Part shown: positions 37,024 to 45,043 of the stretch, piece after piece
Layout: every line of letters starts with the position of its first letter
How positions within the stretch are numbered: position 1 is the stretch's first letter
Origin: CAMPKL01 sp963805925
GTDB lineage: Bacteria > Acidobacteriota > Terriglobia > Bryobacterales > UBA6623
Assembly (NCBI GenBank): GCA_963805925.1
Contig: CAWDWB010000010.1
Location: 124,001 to 188,000, forward strand
Direction of reading: 5' to 3'
DNA: 64,000 nucleotides
Notes under the pieces: generated by a model
Databases searched by the model: none
Seen by the model: only the letters and a program-made list of their open reading frames with translations
What the model was told of the DNA's origin: nothing
Made by a program: the position numbers and the translations under genes

Positions 37024-37175
37024 AGCGATCCGGAAGCCGGCTGCAGGGTTTCCTGCTGGGCCGCTCTGGTCGTATAGACGAATCGGCTGGCCAGTGTTAT
37101 TGTTTTCACTACGTTAGCGTTCCCCCCGCAACGGCGCTTAGCTTGCTTGTGATTGAAGCGGCTAGGTCCGTCCGA

Positions 37176-38324
37176 ATGCTGCGACTTGACCCCAGTGCGA
37201 AGACTCTAGCGCCGCTAGCGCGCCAGGCGGAGCTGCGTCCCAAGTCGTTCTTTGACCGGTACGTCCTGAGCGAATTCCTGACTCAATCGCCGCGCGCTCT
37301 CTTCGCCGAAGCGGGCCTTGAGCTGCTGGCGATCGCCTCCGGCGACAACCCCCTCGCAGTCGATCCCGATGGACGCATCCACGTCATTGCCTCCCAACGG
37401 GGCGGCCGGCGTCCGGATTTGGCTGAGGCGCTGGAGCAGGCCAGCCGGGTCGCGACGCTGAGCCCGAACGACATCTTGGCCCGCGCCGTCCTCGTCGAGC
37501 GCGGCGAACTGACCAGCTTCCTGCGTGAGCCTCTGAGCCGCCTCAACCGCGCGCAAGGAGTCGTCCTGGTTGCGGAGTCTTTTGACGAAAGCGCTTTGCG
37601 CACGATCCTGTGGCTGCAAGGCCGTTACGGCCTACACGTTTCCTGCATCCAAATGAGCCTGCTGACCGATGCCCGAGGCAGCCGCGAGTTCGTGTCGGCG
37701 AGAGTCGCGTCGCTGGACACCTTGAGCGCAACGCCGGAACGCTGGATAGTCGCCGCTGCCGATTCCGAGGAAGCCGAGCCGGCAGCCGAACCTCGGCCCG
37801 CGAACCGTCCAGACCAGCCCGAGTGGCGGCGTGACTTCGCAGCGGTGTTCGACGAACAGGAGCCCGACGAAAACCTGGCGACCTTTCCTTCCGTCGACGT
37901 GCCGCTGCCTGCAGGCGAAGAGCCCTCGGCAGATGCCTTGGCGACGCTCTTCGACGAGCCCGAGTCCGTCGAAGAACTTCCCTACGACGAGGCCGACGGC
38001 GAACGCCGCGAGAACCCGCGCAGCCCCGAGTTCCACGCCCGGCGCTTACGGCTTGACTATCAAGGCCGACTGCTGGGCGCTCGGCTCGTCGACTTTTCCG
38101 ACCAAGGCCTCGGAGTCGAAGTGTTGTCGCAACTCCCCGTGGGCAGCGAAGTCGCCGTGAGCGGCGAGATATCCGGCGAAGACGGCGTCTTCAGCATCAC
38201 CGGCAAGGTAATCGTTGAGCATTGCCGCTCCCGCCAGGACGGCGTTTACCGCATCGGCTTTTCGCTCGAAAAGGCCGTCATCGAGAAGCTCAGCAGCCCT
38301 CCCGAAGATTTTGACCGCCGCTAG
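37176..38324 (+). CDS. Inactivated PD-(D/E)XK (NucS-like) domain fused to PilZ domain (paralogue A)
   Basis: The ATG at 37176 (MLRLDPSAKTLAPL) aligns with the start of the paralogue at 55438, so it is preferred over TTG 37143. Residues 20-180 look like a DUF91/NucS-type nuclease fold (LLAIASGDNPLAVDPDGRIH, then VVLVAESFDESALRTILWLQ), but the E-x-K pair expected after the conserved Asp reads VIASQ, so it is probably not catalytic. An acidic linker of about 100 residues follows. The C-terminal PilZ domain has R-E-N-P-R (RxxxR) and DFSDQG (DxSxxG), the c-di-GMP-binding motifs. Likely a c-di-GMP effector; partner unknown. Confidence 0.75.
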   Translation: MLRLDPSAKTLAPLARQAELRPKSFFDRYVLSEFLTQSPRALFAEAGLELLAIASGDNPLAVDPDGRIHVIASQRGGRRPDLAEALEQASRVATLSPNDILARAVLVERGELTSFLREPLSRLNRAQGVVLVAESFDESALRTILWLQGRYGLHVSCIQMSLLTDARGSREFVSARVASLDTLSATPERWIVAAADSEEAEPAAEPRPANRPDQPEWRRDFAAVFDEQEPDENLATFPSVDVPLPAGEEPSADALATLFDEPESVEELPYDEADGERRENPRSPEFHARRLRLDYQGRLLGARLVDFSDQGLGVEVLSQLPVGSEVAVSGEISGEDGVFSITGKVIVEHCRSRQDGVYRIGFSLEKAVIEKLSSPPEDFDRR

Positions 38325-38372
38325 CTTTCGGGCCCCACGCGCCAGCCGCGTAGAATGAAAGGAGCGAGTCGC

Positions 38373-39266
38373 ATGGATTCATCACCGCTCCAGCCGCCGA
38401 GCGTTCGGCACGAACCTCCGCAGTCCCTGCCATACGGCGTCTCTGAACAACCGGTCTACCGGCCGCTGCCCCAGCAGCCCCAGCAGAAGGTCTGGCTACA
38501 TGTCGTTCTCTATTTGGGAGCGATCCTCACCACGACCTGGCTCCACGGCTGGCAGTATTCCGCTTGTCTGATGGCCATCCTGACTTGCCACGAGTTCGGA
38601 CACTACTTCGCCGCCAAGAAACATCGCGTACCGGCCAGCCTGCCCTACTTCATTCCGTCGCCTTTTCCGCAGACGCTGTTCGGAACCTTCGGCGCTGTCA
38701 TCCGCATGTCGCCCTACATCCCCAACCGGAATGCGCTATTCGACATCGCCGCCGCCGGACCAGTGGCGGGCCTTGTCGTGGCCCTGCCCGTCACTCTGAT
38801 CGGCATCTCCATGTCGAAGTTGCAACTGCTTTCATCGATGAGCCAGGGGATCCACTTGGGCGAACCGCTCCTCTTCAAGGCGATGAGTTGGTGGGTCTTC
38901 GGACCGATTCCCGAAGGCTACGACCTAGTCACGCATCCCATGGCCTTCGCCGGTTGGGTCGGCATGTTCGTCACCGCGCTCAACCTGCTGCCCATTGGGC
39001 AACTCGACGGCGGCCACATCGTCCACTCGGTTTTCGGCAAGAAGAGCCACTATGTCTCCGGCGCCGTGTTCGGTTTACTGGCCCTCGTGACGTTCTCGGG
39101 CAACTACAGCTATCTGATCTTCCTCGTGTTGTTGTGGTTCATGGGTGTCCGCCATCCGCCGACAATCAACGACGGCGAGCCTTTGGACAAGCGCCGCCAG
39201 CGCATCGCGGCGGTGCTGCTGATCCTGTTCATTCTCTGTTTCACTCCGACGCCTATTCAGATGTAG
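38373..39266 (+). CDS. Site-2 metalloprotease (M50 family)
   Basis: The ATG at 38373 is favoured because AAGGAGCG lies 7 bp upstream; an upstream Met at 38355 is weaker. The 297-residue integral membrane protein has the zinc motif HEFGH (ILTCHEFGHYFAAKK) and the third ligand region NLLPIGQLDGGHI. About six membrane segments are present, with FDIAAAGPVAGLVVALPVTL after the first motif. The N-terminal 45 residues are Pro/Gln-rich and cytoplasmic. Substrates are unknown; family members cut membrane-bound anti-sigma factors or remnant signal peptides. Confidence 0.9.
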   Translation: MDSSPLQPPSVRHEPPQSLPYGVSEQPVYRPLPQQPQQKVWLHVVLYLGAILTTTWLHGWQYSACLMAILTCHEFGHYFAAKKHRVPASLPYFIPSPFPQTLFGTFGAVIRMSPYIPNRNALFDIAAAGPVAGLVVALPVTLIGISMSKLQLLSSMSQGIHLGEPLLFKAMSWWVFGPIPEGYDLVTHPMAFAGWVGMFVTALNLLPIGQLDGGHIVHSVFGKKSHYVSGAVFGLLALVTFSGNYSYLIFLVLLWFMGVRHPPTINDGEPLDKRRQRIAAVLLILFILCFTPTPIQM

Positions 39267-39291
39267 CCTTTCCGCGTCGATCTAGTTCGAT

Positions 39292-40032
39292 GTGCTGCCT
39301 TCCTGGATGCGTGTCGCCGGCTTCGTCGACATACACTGCCACCTGATCGCCGGAATCGATGACGGTCCCAAAGACGACCGGCAAACCCGCGCGCTGATCG
39401 ATGTCGCACGCTCGGCGGGAATCGCCGCCATCGTCGCCACGCCGCATCTTAGTTCTCGCTACGCGCTCGACTCCGCTGACCGCGACACGCGACTCGCCGC
39501 CGCCGAATCAACGGCCAGCGACACGCCGCTGCTTTTCGCCGGCTGCGAACTCGAACTCAGAGAACAGCTCATGCAGCAATTCTTCGAAGATCCGCGCCGC
39601 TACACGCTCAACGGCAGCCGCTACGTGCTCGTCGAGTTGCCCCATGCTGCCGGCGGCGGAAGTCTCGACCGTGCCGCAAAGCTCTTTCGCGAACGCGGGC
39701 TGCGGCCCATCCTGGCACACCCGGAGCGCTACCCCTTCCTGCCTGCTGATTCATCCGCCTTAGTCGCCTGGATCGCCAACGGCGGTTTGCTGCAGGCCAC
39801 CGCCGCATCCTTCACCGGCCGCATGGGACGCCGCGCCAAGGCCGCCGCGTACGAACTGCTCTCGCGCAATGCCTTGCATTTCGTCGCCTCCGACGCGCAC
39901 GACGCCGTCAAGCGCGGGCCCGACATGCGCGAAGCCTTCGCCCAAGTGGCCGCGGCCAGCGACATTCCTGCCGCCGGCCGCCTGTTTACCCACAATCCGT
40001 TGGCCGTAATTCGAGACGAACTACTTGGTTGA
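39292..40032 (+). CDS. PHP-type protein-tyrosine phosphatase (CpsB/YwqE-like)
   Basis: The 246-residue protein has PHP-domain metal motifs: GFVDIHCHLIAGIDDGPKD, TPHLSSRY, LAHPERYPFL and ASDAHDAVKRG. This pattern matches CpsB/YwqE phosphatases, which remove phosphate from BY-kinases in capsule and exopolysaccharide regulation. GTG 39292 or ATG 39307 may be the start. No intact BY-kinase gene is adjacent, but a P-loop-less BY-kinase-like gene is at 54.6 kb. The PilZ gene upstream on the same strand supports an envelope-polysaccharide theme. Confidence 0.88.
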   Translation: MLPSWMRVAGFVDIHCHLIAGIDDGPKDDRQTRALIDVARSAGIAAIVATPHLSSRYALDSADRDTRLAAAESTASDTPLLFAGCELELREQLMQQFFEDPRRYTLNGSRYVLVELPHAAGGGSLDRAAKLFRERGLRPILAHPERYPFLPADSSALVAWIANGGLLQATAASFTGRMGRRAKAAAYELLSRNALHFVASDAHDAVKRGPDMREAFAQVAAASDIPAAGRLFTHNPLAVIRDELLG

Positions 40033-40478
40033 GTTCGAGATGGCCACTGCGCCGAGCCCGCCGGCAGCTGCACTGTTGACCAGCGTAAAGCCCTTGTAGA
40101 GGTTCTTCTCCGGCTTCTTGTGGATCATCCACAACTGCATGCCGAGCAACGCTCCGCCGGCGCCCGCTTTGATGCTCGCCGCGCGTCCCGAGTTGAAAGT
40201 GCCGTCAGCATTTTGCAGGAAGGGGTTCGCCTCCATCTTGCCCGGCGAAGACTTGGCGTCGAGCGACATTGGCCGCGGCATAGGCCGCCCACGAAGCGAT
40301 CCAGGCCCTCTTCCAGCGCTTGCGCCCGGCGGCGTTCACGTCCGTGCGCAACGTGTAGAGTTGGCGGTCGGCGGCCTTCAGCATGTAGGGCGTTACCTCC
40401 GTTCGCAGGTCGACTCTTTCTTGCGAAAAGGCCAGCGTCGGGAAGCAAAAGGATGGCGGCTAGGAGGAAGCGTTTCAT
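40021..40478 (-). pseudogene. Frameshifted small secreted protein, unknown
   Basis: Reading the minus strand from ATG 40478, a signal-peptide-like start (MKRFLLAAILLLP) loses frame after about 13 codons in a CCC run. The sequence continues coherently one frame over (TLAFSQERVDLRTEVTPYML, RTDVNAAGRKRWKRAWIASW, AAYAAANV), then shifts again near 40270 into LDAKSSPGKMEANPFLQ, ending GLGAVAISNSTK at 40021. The 86-codon frame at 40021-40281 is only the last piece. Pieced together the protein would be about 150 residues with a signal peptide and a hydrophobic, Gly-rich C-terminus. Two indels suggest decay or base-calling error. No family recognised. Confidence 0.6.
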
Positions 40479-40594
40479 GGTGCTTCCAGAGTGCCCGCGG
40501 CGCTCGAAAACGCCCATAACGCGCCTGCGTCAAATTCAGCTTGGTACCAAGGTTTGGCGACTGGTACCGTCAATAAGGTCAGGAGCGTACTTCT

Positions 40595-41527
40595 ATGCGG
40601 TATCAGATTGGAATCCTCTGCGTCACTCTGCTCTTTGCCGCATGCGCCGCGAACCGCGACATCGTTCGCGAAGAGCCAACCGAACTGCCGCCCACGTTCG
40701 AAGAGGCCCGCAGCGCAACCTACTACGGTCTCCAAGCTCTTGGCGTCGAGCCGGTCAAACTATCCGAAGGCCGTTGGGAAGGCCAGCCCGCAGACGCAGC
40801 GTCCGCCTCGCGGCCCTCAGTCAATCTCGTTCGCGACTTCATGGCGCGAGGCGACATCGATTCCGGCGGAGTCGATGAGACAGTCGTGCTCATCGCCGAG
40901 CGCAGCGGCGGCACCGGCGAGTTCATCTACATCGCTTTGCTCGACAGGGCGGGGGAGGTCGTCACCAACACCGCAACCCTGCTCCTCGGCGATCGTGTGC
41001 AAGTACGCAGGGTGGTCATGGCGCCGGGCTCGATCACAGCCGAGTTGGTTCAAGGCGGCGCGCAAGACCCTGCCTGCTGCCCCGGAGACATCGTCCGCCG
41101 TAGTTGGACGCTCACCGAAGGCAAGTTCACCGAGTCCGGCGCACCCGAGGTTCTCGGCAGGCTGTCTCCCGAGACGGTCGGCGAGACCGAGTGGGCCTTG
41201 CGCTGGTGGGACCTCGTAGACCGCGTTCCCGACGAACCGCTCGTCACGCTCACCTACTCAGACGGCCGCTTCGCCGGCAACTCTGGGTGCAATAGCTACA
41301 CGGGCGGCGTCGCTGCCGGAGACCTGCCCGGTGACATCGTCATGAGCCCCATCGCCGGCACGCGCATGGCTTGCCCCGAGCCGCAGATGGGCATCGAGTC
41401 GCGCTTTCTCAAAAACCTGCAAGCGGCAACGAAGATCGGGTTCCTCGCCGGCAACTTGGCCGTGACCTACCAGGACGAAACCGGAGCCATCCGCACCATG
41501 CTCTTCGCCCCCAATGCCCGCCGGTGA
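40595..41527 (+). CDS. META-domain lipoprotein (HslJ-like C-terminus)
   Basis: The 310-residue protein begins with a lipoprotein signal peptide (lipobox LFAAC, Cys17). The N-terminal 190 residues are not recognised. Residues 200-310 form a META/HslJ domain: LVTLTYSDGRFAGNSGCNSY, MSPIAGTRMACPEPQM and FLKNLQAATKI, with the conserved G-x-x-G-C-N-x-Y. In E. coli HslJ this domain is linked to novobiocin resistance and heat shock; here only an envelope location can be said. It is divergent from the frameshifted gene at 40.0-40.5 kb. Confidence 0.85.
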   Translation: MRYQIGILCVTLLFAACAANRDIVREEPTELPPTFEEARSATYYGLQALGVEPVKLSEGRWEGQPADAASASRPSVNLVRDFMARGDIDSGGVDETVVLIAERSGGTGEFIYIALLDRAGEVVTNTATLLLGDRVQVRRVVMAPGSITAELVQGGAQDPACCPGDIVRRSWTLTEGKFTESGAPEVLGRLSPETVGETEWALRWWDLVDRVPDEPLVTLTYSDGRFAGNSGCNSYTGGVAAGDLPGDIVMSPIAGTRMACPEPQMGIESRFLKNLQAATKIGFLAGNLAVTYQDETGAIRTMLFAPNARR

Positions 41528-41940
41528 CTGTCACGACGTTGGCGTCACCCAAACCGCCGCCGCTATCCCCCTCGACGGCCGCGCTTTCAGCCCAGTTCAC
41601 TGGCCTCCTGGTTAGGGCATTGATGCTTGGCTACCCGAGGACGCCCGATCCTCTCCCCGCTTCAGGGCACTTACCCAATCGCCCAAACCCCACCCTATCT
41701 CGTACACCGGACCTCGCCCCCTCAACCCAACAGAGAGCCCCCGCCAGGAAAATTTGGAGGCGCATGCTACAACGGAATTAGAAGATCCCTGGTTGGGCCG
41801 AGCACGGTCAGGGGCTCCACTGCAGTGGGGACAGTGTTTGGGGCATGCCGATGAGGCCAAACGAAACGGCAGCGTAAGAGCGAAACAGAAACTAGGGTCG
41901 ACCCAAAGACATCTCCGGTTCCCCGCTTGGAAGGGAATCC

Positions 41941-41970
41941 GCCCGCCGTTCCGGCGGGCTTTCTTGTTTT
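41941..41970 (+). terminator. Intrinsic terminator with a competing hairpin
   Basis: GCCCGCC (41941-41947) pairs with GGCGGGC (41953-41959) and is followed by TTTCTTGTTTT, a standard Rho-independent terminator. The right arm also belongs to a second perfect 12-bp hairpin (CGGGCTTTCTTG at 41955-41966 with CAAGAAAGCCCG at 41975-41986), so the two folds exclude each other. Confidence 0.7.
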
Positions 41971-42113
41971 ACGGCAAGAAAGCCCGTCGGACGGCGGTTT
42001 CACTAGGGACAGCCGCCTTTGGCTGTCCACGACAACTCTTCAGCCCTCAGTCCATCTCAGGGCCAAACCTCGCCACAATGCCCAGAACCCGCCGCTAACG
42101 GCCCCAAAGAAGA

Positions 42114-42145
42114 AGGCCGGACGCCCCGAATGGAACGCCCGGCCT
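42114..42145 (-). terminator. Intrinsic terminator downstream of the ThuA genes
   Basis: On the minus strand AGGCCGG and CCGGCCT form a 7-bp stem, followed by TTCTTCTTT. It lies 24 bp after the stop of the first ThuA-domain gene and probably ends that transcript. Confidence 0.6.
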
Positions 42146-42168
42146 ACCCCCTAACGAGACAGCTAATT

Positions 42169-43110
42169 CTATTTGAAGATCTTCTGCGGGTGCGCTTTGG
42201 CCCACTTTAGAGCTTCATCCGATGCCGCCCACTTGATGGCGTTGGTCATCAACTTTTGGAACGCCGGGTTCGACCAAGCCAGATTGTCGTGTCCGTGTTG
42301 GATGTAGACGATCGGGCTGTTCTCAGCGGCTTTGTACCAGGCTTCGAGGTTGCTGCCGACCGGCGGATTCCAGTTGGGATCGCGCGTACGGGCAGGAGTG
42401 AAATTCTCGGGCTTGGCGACGAAGTCGGTCCGCAGCAGCGGGTGAATCGAATCTTCGAAGTAGGGGCAGTTGTAGGCTTCGTCAACGATGTCAAAACCGC
42501 CTTCAAGACCTTCAAGAATCGGATGGCCCTTCGCCTCGGGCACGATCGTGTCGTGCTGCTGGGTGCCCGGCTGGAATCCCGAGAAGGGGTAATGAACTCC
42601 GCGCTTGGTCACCGGGTTGCGCCAATCGCAGGCGCCGCCGATGATTTCGCTGTACTCATCCCAGGTCTGGTTCCAAGCCGCAATGGAGTGGTGGAAGAAG
42701 ACCATGCCTTTGCCGGACTTGAGCAATGCCTCAAGGCCTTCCTGAGACTTCTTGGGCGGCTTGGCGAAGCCCATGGAGCCGTCAGGGAGTTTCTCCTGCA
42801 CGCGGCCCATGGCGTCGTAGTAGACGAAGACGTCGTAGTTTTTGGCCATTTCCGGATCCCAGAAAGCCTGGGCGGCCGGCTGCTCGACGTGAGTCCAGGT
42901 GATCGTATCGCCGAGGTCGTCGAACAAGTTGAAGAAGTTCTGGCGGTCAAAGGGATGTCCCTTGGTGATCAGCAGGACCCGGATCGGGCCGCTGCCGCCT
43001 TGAGTCATCCGCCGGCCTTGAGCTTGCGCCTGGGGCGCCAACGGAACCATCAGGCCCGCAGCTAGGGCTAGCAAAGAGAGGCGTTGAAGAATTGTCTGAA
43101 AACGGGTCAT
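42169..43110 (-). CDS. Secreted ThuA-domain protein (copy 1)
   Basis: The 313-residue protein has a signal peptide (LLALAAGLMVPLAPQAQAQ) and a ThuA-like, glutamine-amidotransferase-related fold: VLLITKGHPFDRQNFF, YDVFVYYDAMG, GKGMVFFHHSIAAWN and PIVYIQHGHDNLAWSNPAFQ. ThuA domains are linked to trehalose or other sugar utilisation, but the secreted acidobacterial forms have no known reaction. It is 32 bp downstream of a very similar gene (copy 2), showing tandem gene duplication. Confidence 0.88.
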   Translation of the reverse strand: MTRFQTILQRLSLLALAAGLMVPLAPQAQAQGRRMTQGGSGPIRVLLITKGHPFDRQNFFNLFDDLGDTITWTHVEQPAAQAFWDPEMAKNYDVFVYYDAMGRVQEKLPDGSMGFAKPPKKSQEGLEALLKSGKGMVFFHHSIAAWNQTWDEYSEIIGGACDWRNPVTKRGVHYPFSGFQPGTQQHDTIVPEAKGHPILEGLEGGFDIVDEAYNCPYFEDSIHPLLRTDFVAKPENFTPARTRDPNWNPPVGSNLEAWYKAAENSPIVYIQHGHDNLAWSNPAFQKLMTNAIKWAASDEALKWAKAHPQKIFK

Positions 43111-43142
43111 GGGTCTTTCTCCTGAATCTTCCGAGACCGTTC

Positions 43143-44093
43143 CTAGGTATGGAAGATCTTCGTCGGATTAGCCTTCGCCCAGGCGAGACCTTCCTTGGAT
43201 GCTGTCCAGCGAATCGCATTCTCCATCAGACGTCTGAAGTTCGCGTTCGACCAAGCCACGTCGTCGTGCCCGTGTTGGATGTAGACGATCGGGCTGTTCT
43301 CAGCAGATTTGTACCACCCGGTCATATTGCTGCCCGGGGGGTGGTTCCAGTTCGGATCACGTTTCATGCCGATCTCGAACTTGTCCGTCGTGGGCTGGAA
43401 ATCCGTGCGTAGGAGCGGATGGACCGAATCTTCAAACATCGGGCACAGATAGGTTTCGTCGACGATGTCAAAGCCGTCGGTCACGCCAGCCACGACAGGA
43501 TGATTCTCCTCGCCGGGCTCAACCGTGATGTGCTCGCGGGTGTTGGGACGGTAGCCCGAGAACGGATAGGTCTTGCCGCGAATATTCTCGAGCGTATTGC
43601 CCCAGTCAGCGGCGCCGCCCATTACCTCGACGTATTCGGGCCATAGGTGAACCCAGGACGCCAGTGCATGGTGGAAGAAGACCATGCCTTTGCCCTGCTT
43701 CAATAGCGCCTCGAAGTTCTTCTTCATCTCCGGGGTCGGCGGGACTTTGTCTCGGCCGGCCATGTCGTAGTAGACGAAGACGTCGTAGTCTTTGGCGAGT
43801 TCAGGATTCCAGAATTCGGTCGCCGCCGGGTGCTCTACGTGCGTCCAGGTGATGGTGTCGCCTAGGGCGTCGAACATCTCGAAGAAATTGCCGCGATCGA
43901 AGGGGTGACCTTTCGTAATCAGCAGGACGCGAATGTCGCCAGTGCCTCCTGGGGGCATGCGTCGCTGAGCTTCGGCAGGCTTCGCTAACGGTAACGCTGC
44001 TGCCGCTGCGGCTGCTCCGGCCGCGACGAGACTGCGTCGTGAAATGCCCTCGGAGGGCTTGTTTTTGCTCAATTTCTTAGATTCCATCGCCAT
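43143..44093 (-). CDS. Secreted ThuA-domain protein with Tat signal (copy 2)
   Basis: This 316-residue protein shares the body of copy 1 (VLLITKGHPFDRGNFFEMFD, YDVFVYYDMAGRD, GKGMVFFHHALASWV, HGHDDVAWSNANFRRL). Its export signal is different: ISRRSLVAAGAAAAAAALP contains a twin-arginine motif, suggesting export of a folded or cofactor-bearing protein. Copy 1 has a Sec-type signal. AAGGAG precedes the start; Met3 at 44087 is another possible start. Function unknown. Confidence 0.88.
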   Translation of the reverse strand: MAMESKKLSKNKPSEGISRRSLVAAGAAAAAAALPLAKPAEAQRRMPPGGTGDIRVLLITKGHPFDRGNFFEMFDALGDTITWTHVEHPAATEFWNPELAKDYDVFVYYDMAGRDKVPPTPEMKKNFEALLKQGKGMVFFHHALASWVHLWPEYVEVMGGAADWGNTLENIRGKTYPFSGYRPNTREHITVEPGEENHPVVAGVTDGFDIVDETYLCPMFEDSVHPLLRTDFQPTTDKFEIGMKRDPNWNHPPGSNMTGWYKSAENSPIVYIQHGHDDVAWSNANFRRLMENAIRWTASKEGLAWAKANPTKIFHT

Positions 44094-44411
44094 CTACTCC
44101 TTCCGCACACTACACGCACGGCTGTCGAGACACTAGCATAAAACATTTGCCCCACGACGTCGGAGTAGTACGGGACTTCACATTGTCCGGCGGCATGTTG
44201 GGGGCGGATGAGAGCTGCCGTGCAGAGCGATGTGCGAGCGGCTAGACTGATACGGACGGGGTCCTGCATCTGGGCCGTATTGTGTCCAGCGGCGGGATCA
44301 TCTACGATTCGTTTGGTTCCGAGGGGCAGATTTGCCGCGCGGGCGCCGTAGGGTTCCAGCGCCGGCGCCTCCTCGCATGATCGAGTTTTTGCTGAGAGAA
44401 GGAGAGTTCGA
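44094..44411. other. Divergent intergenic region, no gene seen
   Basis: These 318 bp separate the outward-facing ThuA copy 2 and PfpI genes. They must hold both promoters, but I found no convincing -35/-10 pair, and the short frames here lack ribosome-binding sites or recognisable products. Confidence 0.5.
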
Positions 44412-44975
44412 ATGGGCAAGAAGATTCTGATGATCGTTGGAGATTTTGTTGAAGATTACGAAGTGATGGTGCCCTTCCAGGCGCTGCAGGTTCCCGGACA
44501 TACGGTCCACGCGGTCTGCCCGGATAAGAAAGCCGGCGACACCGTTCGCACCGCGATTCATGATTTCGAGGGCGACCAGACGTACTCCGAAAAGCCCGGT
44601 CATAACTTCGCGCTCAATGCAACCTTCGCCGAAATCAAGGCGGAGGACTACGATGCGCTTTGCATCCCCGGCGGCCGCGCGCCCGAATACTTGCGCTTGA
44701 ACGCCAAAGTGCTGGACATCGTGCGGCATTTCAATGACGCCAACAAGCCGATCGCCGCGATCTGCCACGGCGCACAGATTCTGACTGCGGCGGGCTGCTT
44801 CAAGGGCCGCAAGATCAACTGCTACCCGGCCTGCGCGCCGGAAGTGACAGAGAGCGGCTCGGAGTACGTGGAGATCGAGATCACCGATGCCTACACGGAT
44901 GGCAATCTGGTCACTGCGCCGGCCTGGCCGGCGCACCCCGCCTTTGTTCGCCAGTTCCTCAAAGTGATTGGCTAA
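44412..44975 (+). CDS. DJ-1/PfpI family protein
   Basis: The 187-residue protein has the DJ-1/PfpI fold: KKILMIVGDFVEDYEVMVPF at the N-terminus, DALCIPGGRAPEYLR, and the nucleophilic elbow AAICHGAQIL with the conserved Cys and His. The motif suits PfpI-type peptidase or glyoxalase/deglycase proteins; the reaction cannot be chosen from sequence. GAGAAGGAGAG precedes the ATG. A terminator follows 25 bp after the stop. Its neighbours with a related glutamine-amidotransferase-like fold (ThuA) are divergent. Confidence 0.9.
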   Translation: MGKKILMIVGDFVEDYEVMVPFQALQVPGHTVHAVCPDKKAGDTVRTAIHDFEGDQTYSEKPGHNFALNATFAEIKAEDYDALCIPGGRAPEYLRLNAKVLDIVRHFNDANKPIAAICHGAQILTAAGCFKGRKINCYPACAPEVTESGSEYVEIEITDAYTDGNLVTAPAWPAHPAFVRQFLKVIG

Positions 44976-44998
44976 TCTCTGAACGATCGGAACAAGAA

Positions 44999-45039
44999 AC
45001 GGGCAGGACGGCACATCGCCGCTCCTGCCCGTTTTGTTT
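44999..45039 (+). terminator. Intrinsic terminator after the PfpI gene
   Basis: ACGGGCAGG (44999-45007) pairs with CCTGCCCGT (45024-45032) and is followed by TTTGTTTG. The same stem sequence is used by the terminator at 48795-48826. Confidence 0.8.
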
Positions 45040-45043
45040 GGAG

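Larger units (their letters stand above)
41528..42168. other. Hairpin-rich non-coding interval, possible small RNA
   Basis: No convincing protein gene lies in these 641 bp. Between about 41760 and 41940 the plus strand has purine-rich blocks and a perfect CCACTGCAGTGG palindrome, followed by a terminator-like hairpin ending at 41970. Further hairpins are GGACAGCC/GGCTGTCC near 42007-42028 and AGGCCGG/CCGGCCT at 42114-42145. The gap from the META gene stop to the 41941 terminator (more than 400 bp) is long for a 3' UTR, so an independent small transcript is possible. I could not match it to tmRNA, RNase P, SRP or 6S RNA. Confidence 0.4.

Noticed and set aside
41528..42168. tmRNA, RNase P RNA or SRP RNA in the non-coding interval
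   Set aside because: None of the diagnostic conserved segments of these RNAs was found on either strand.
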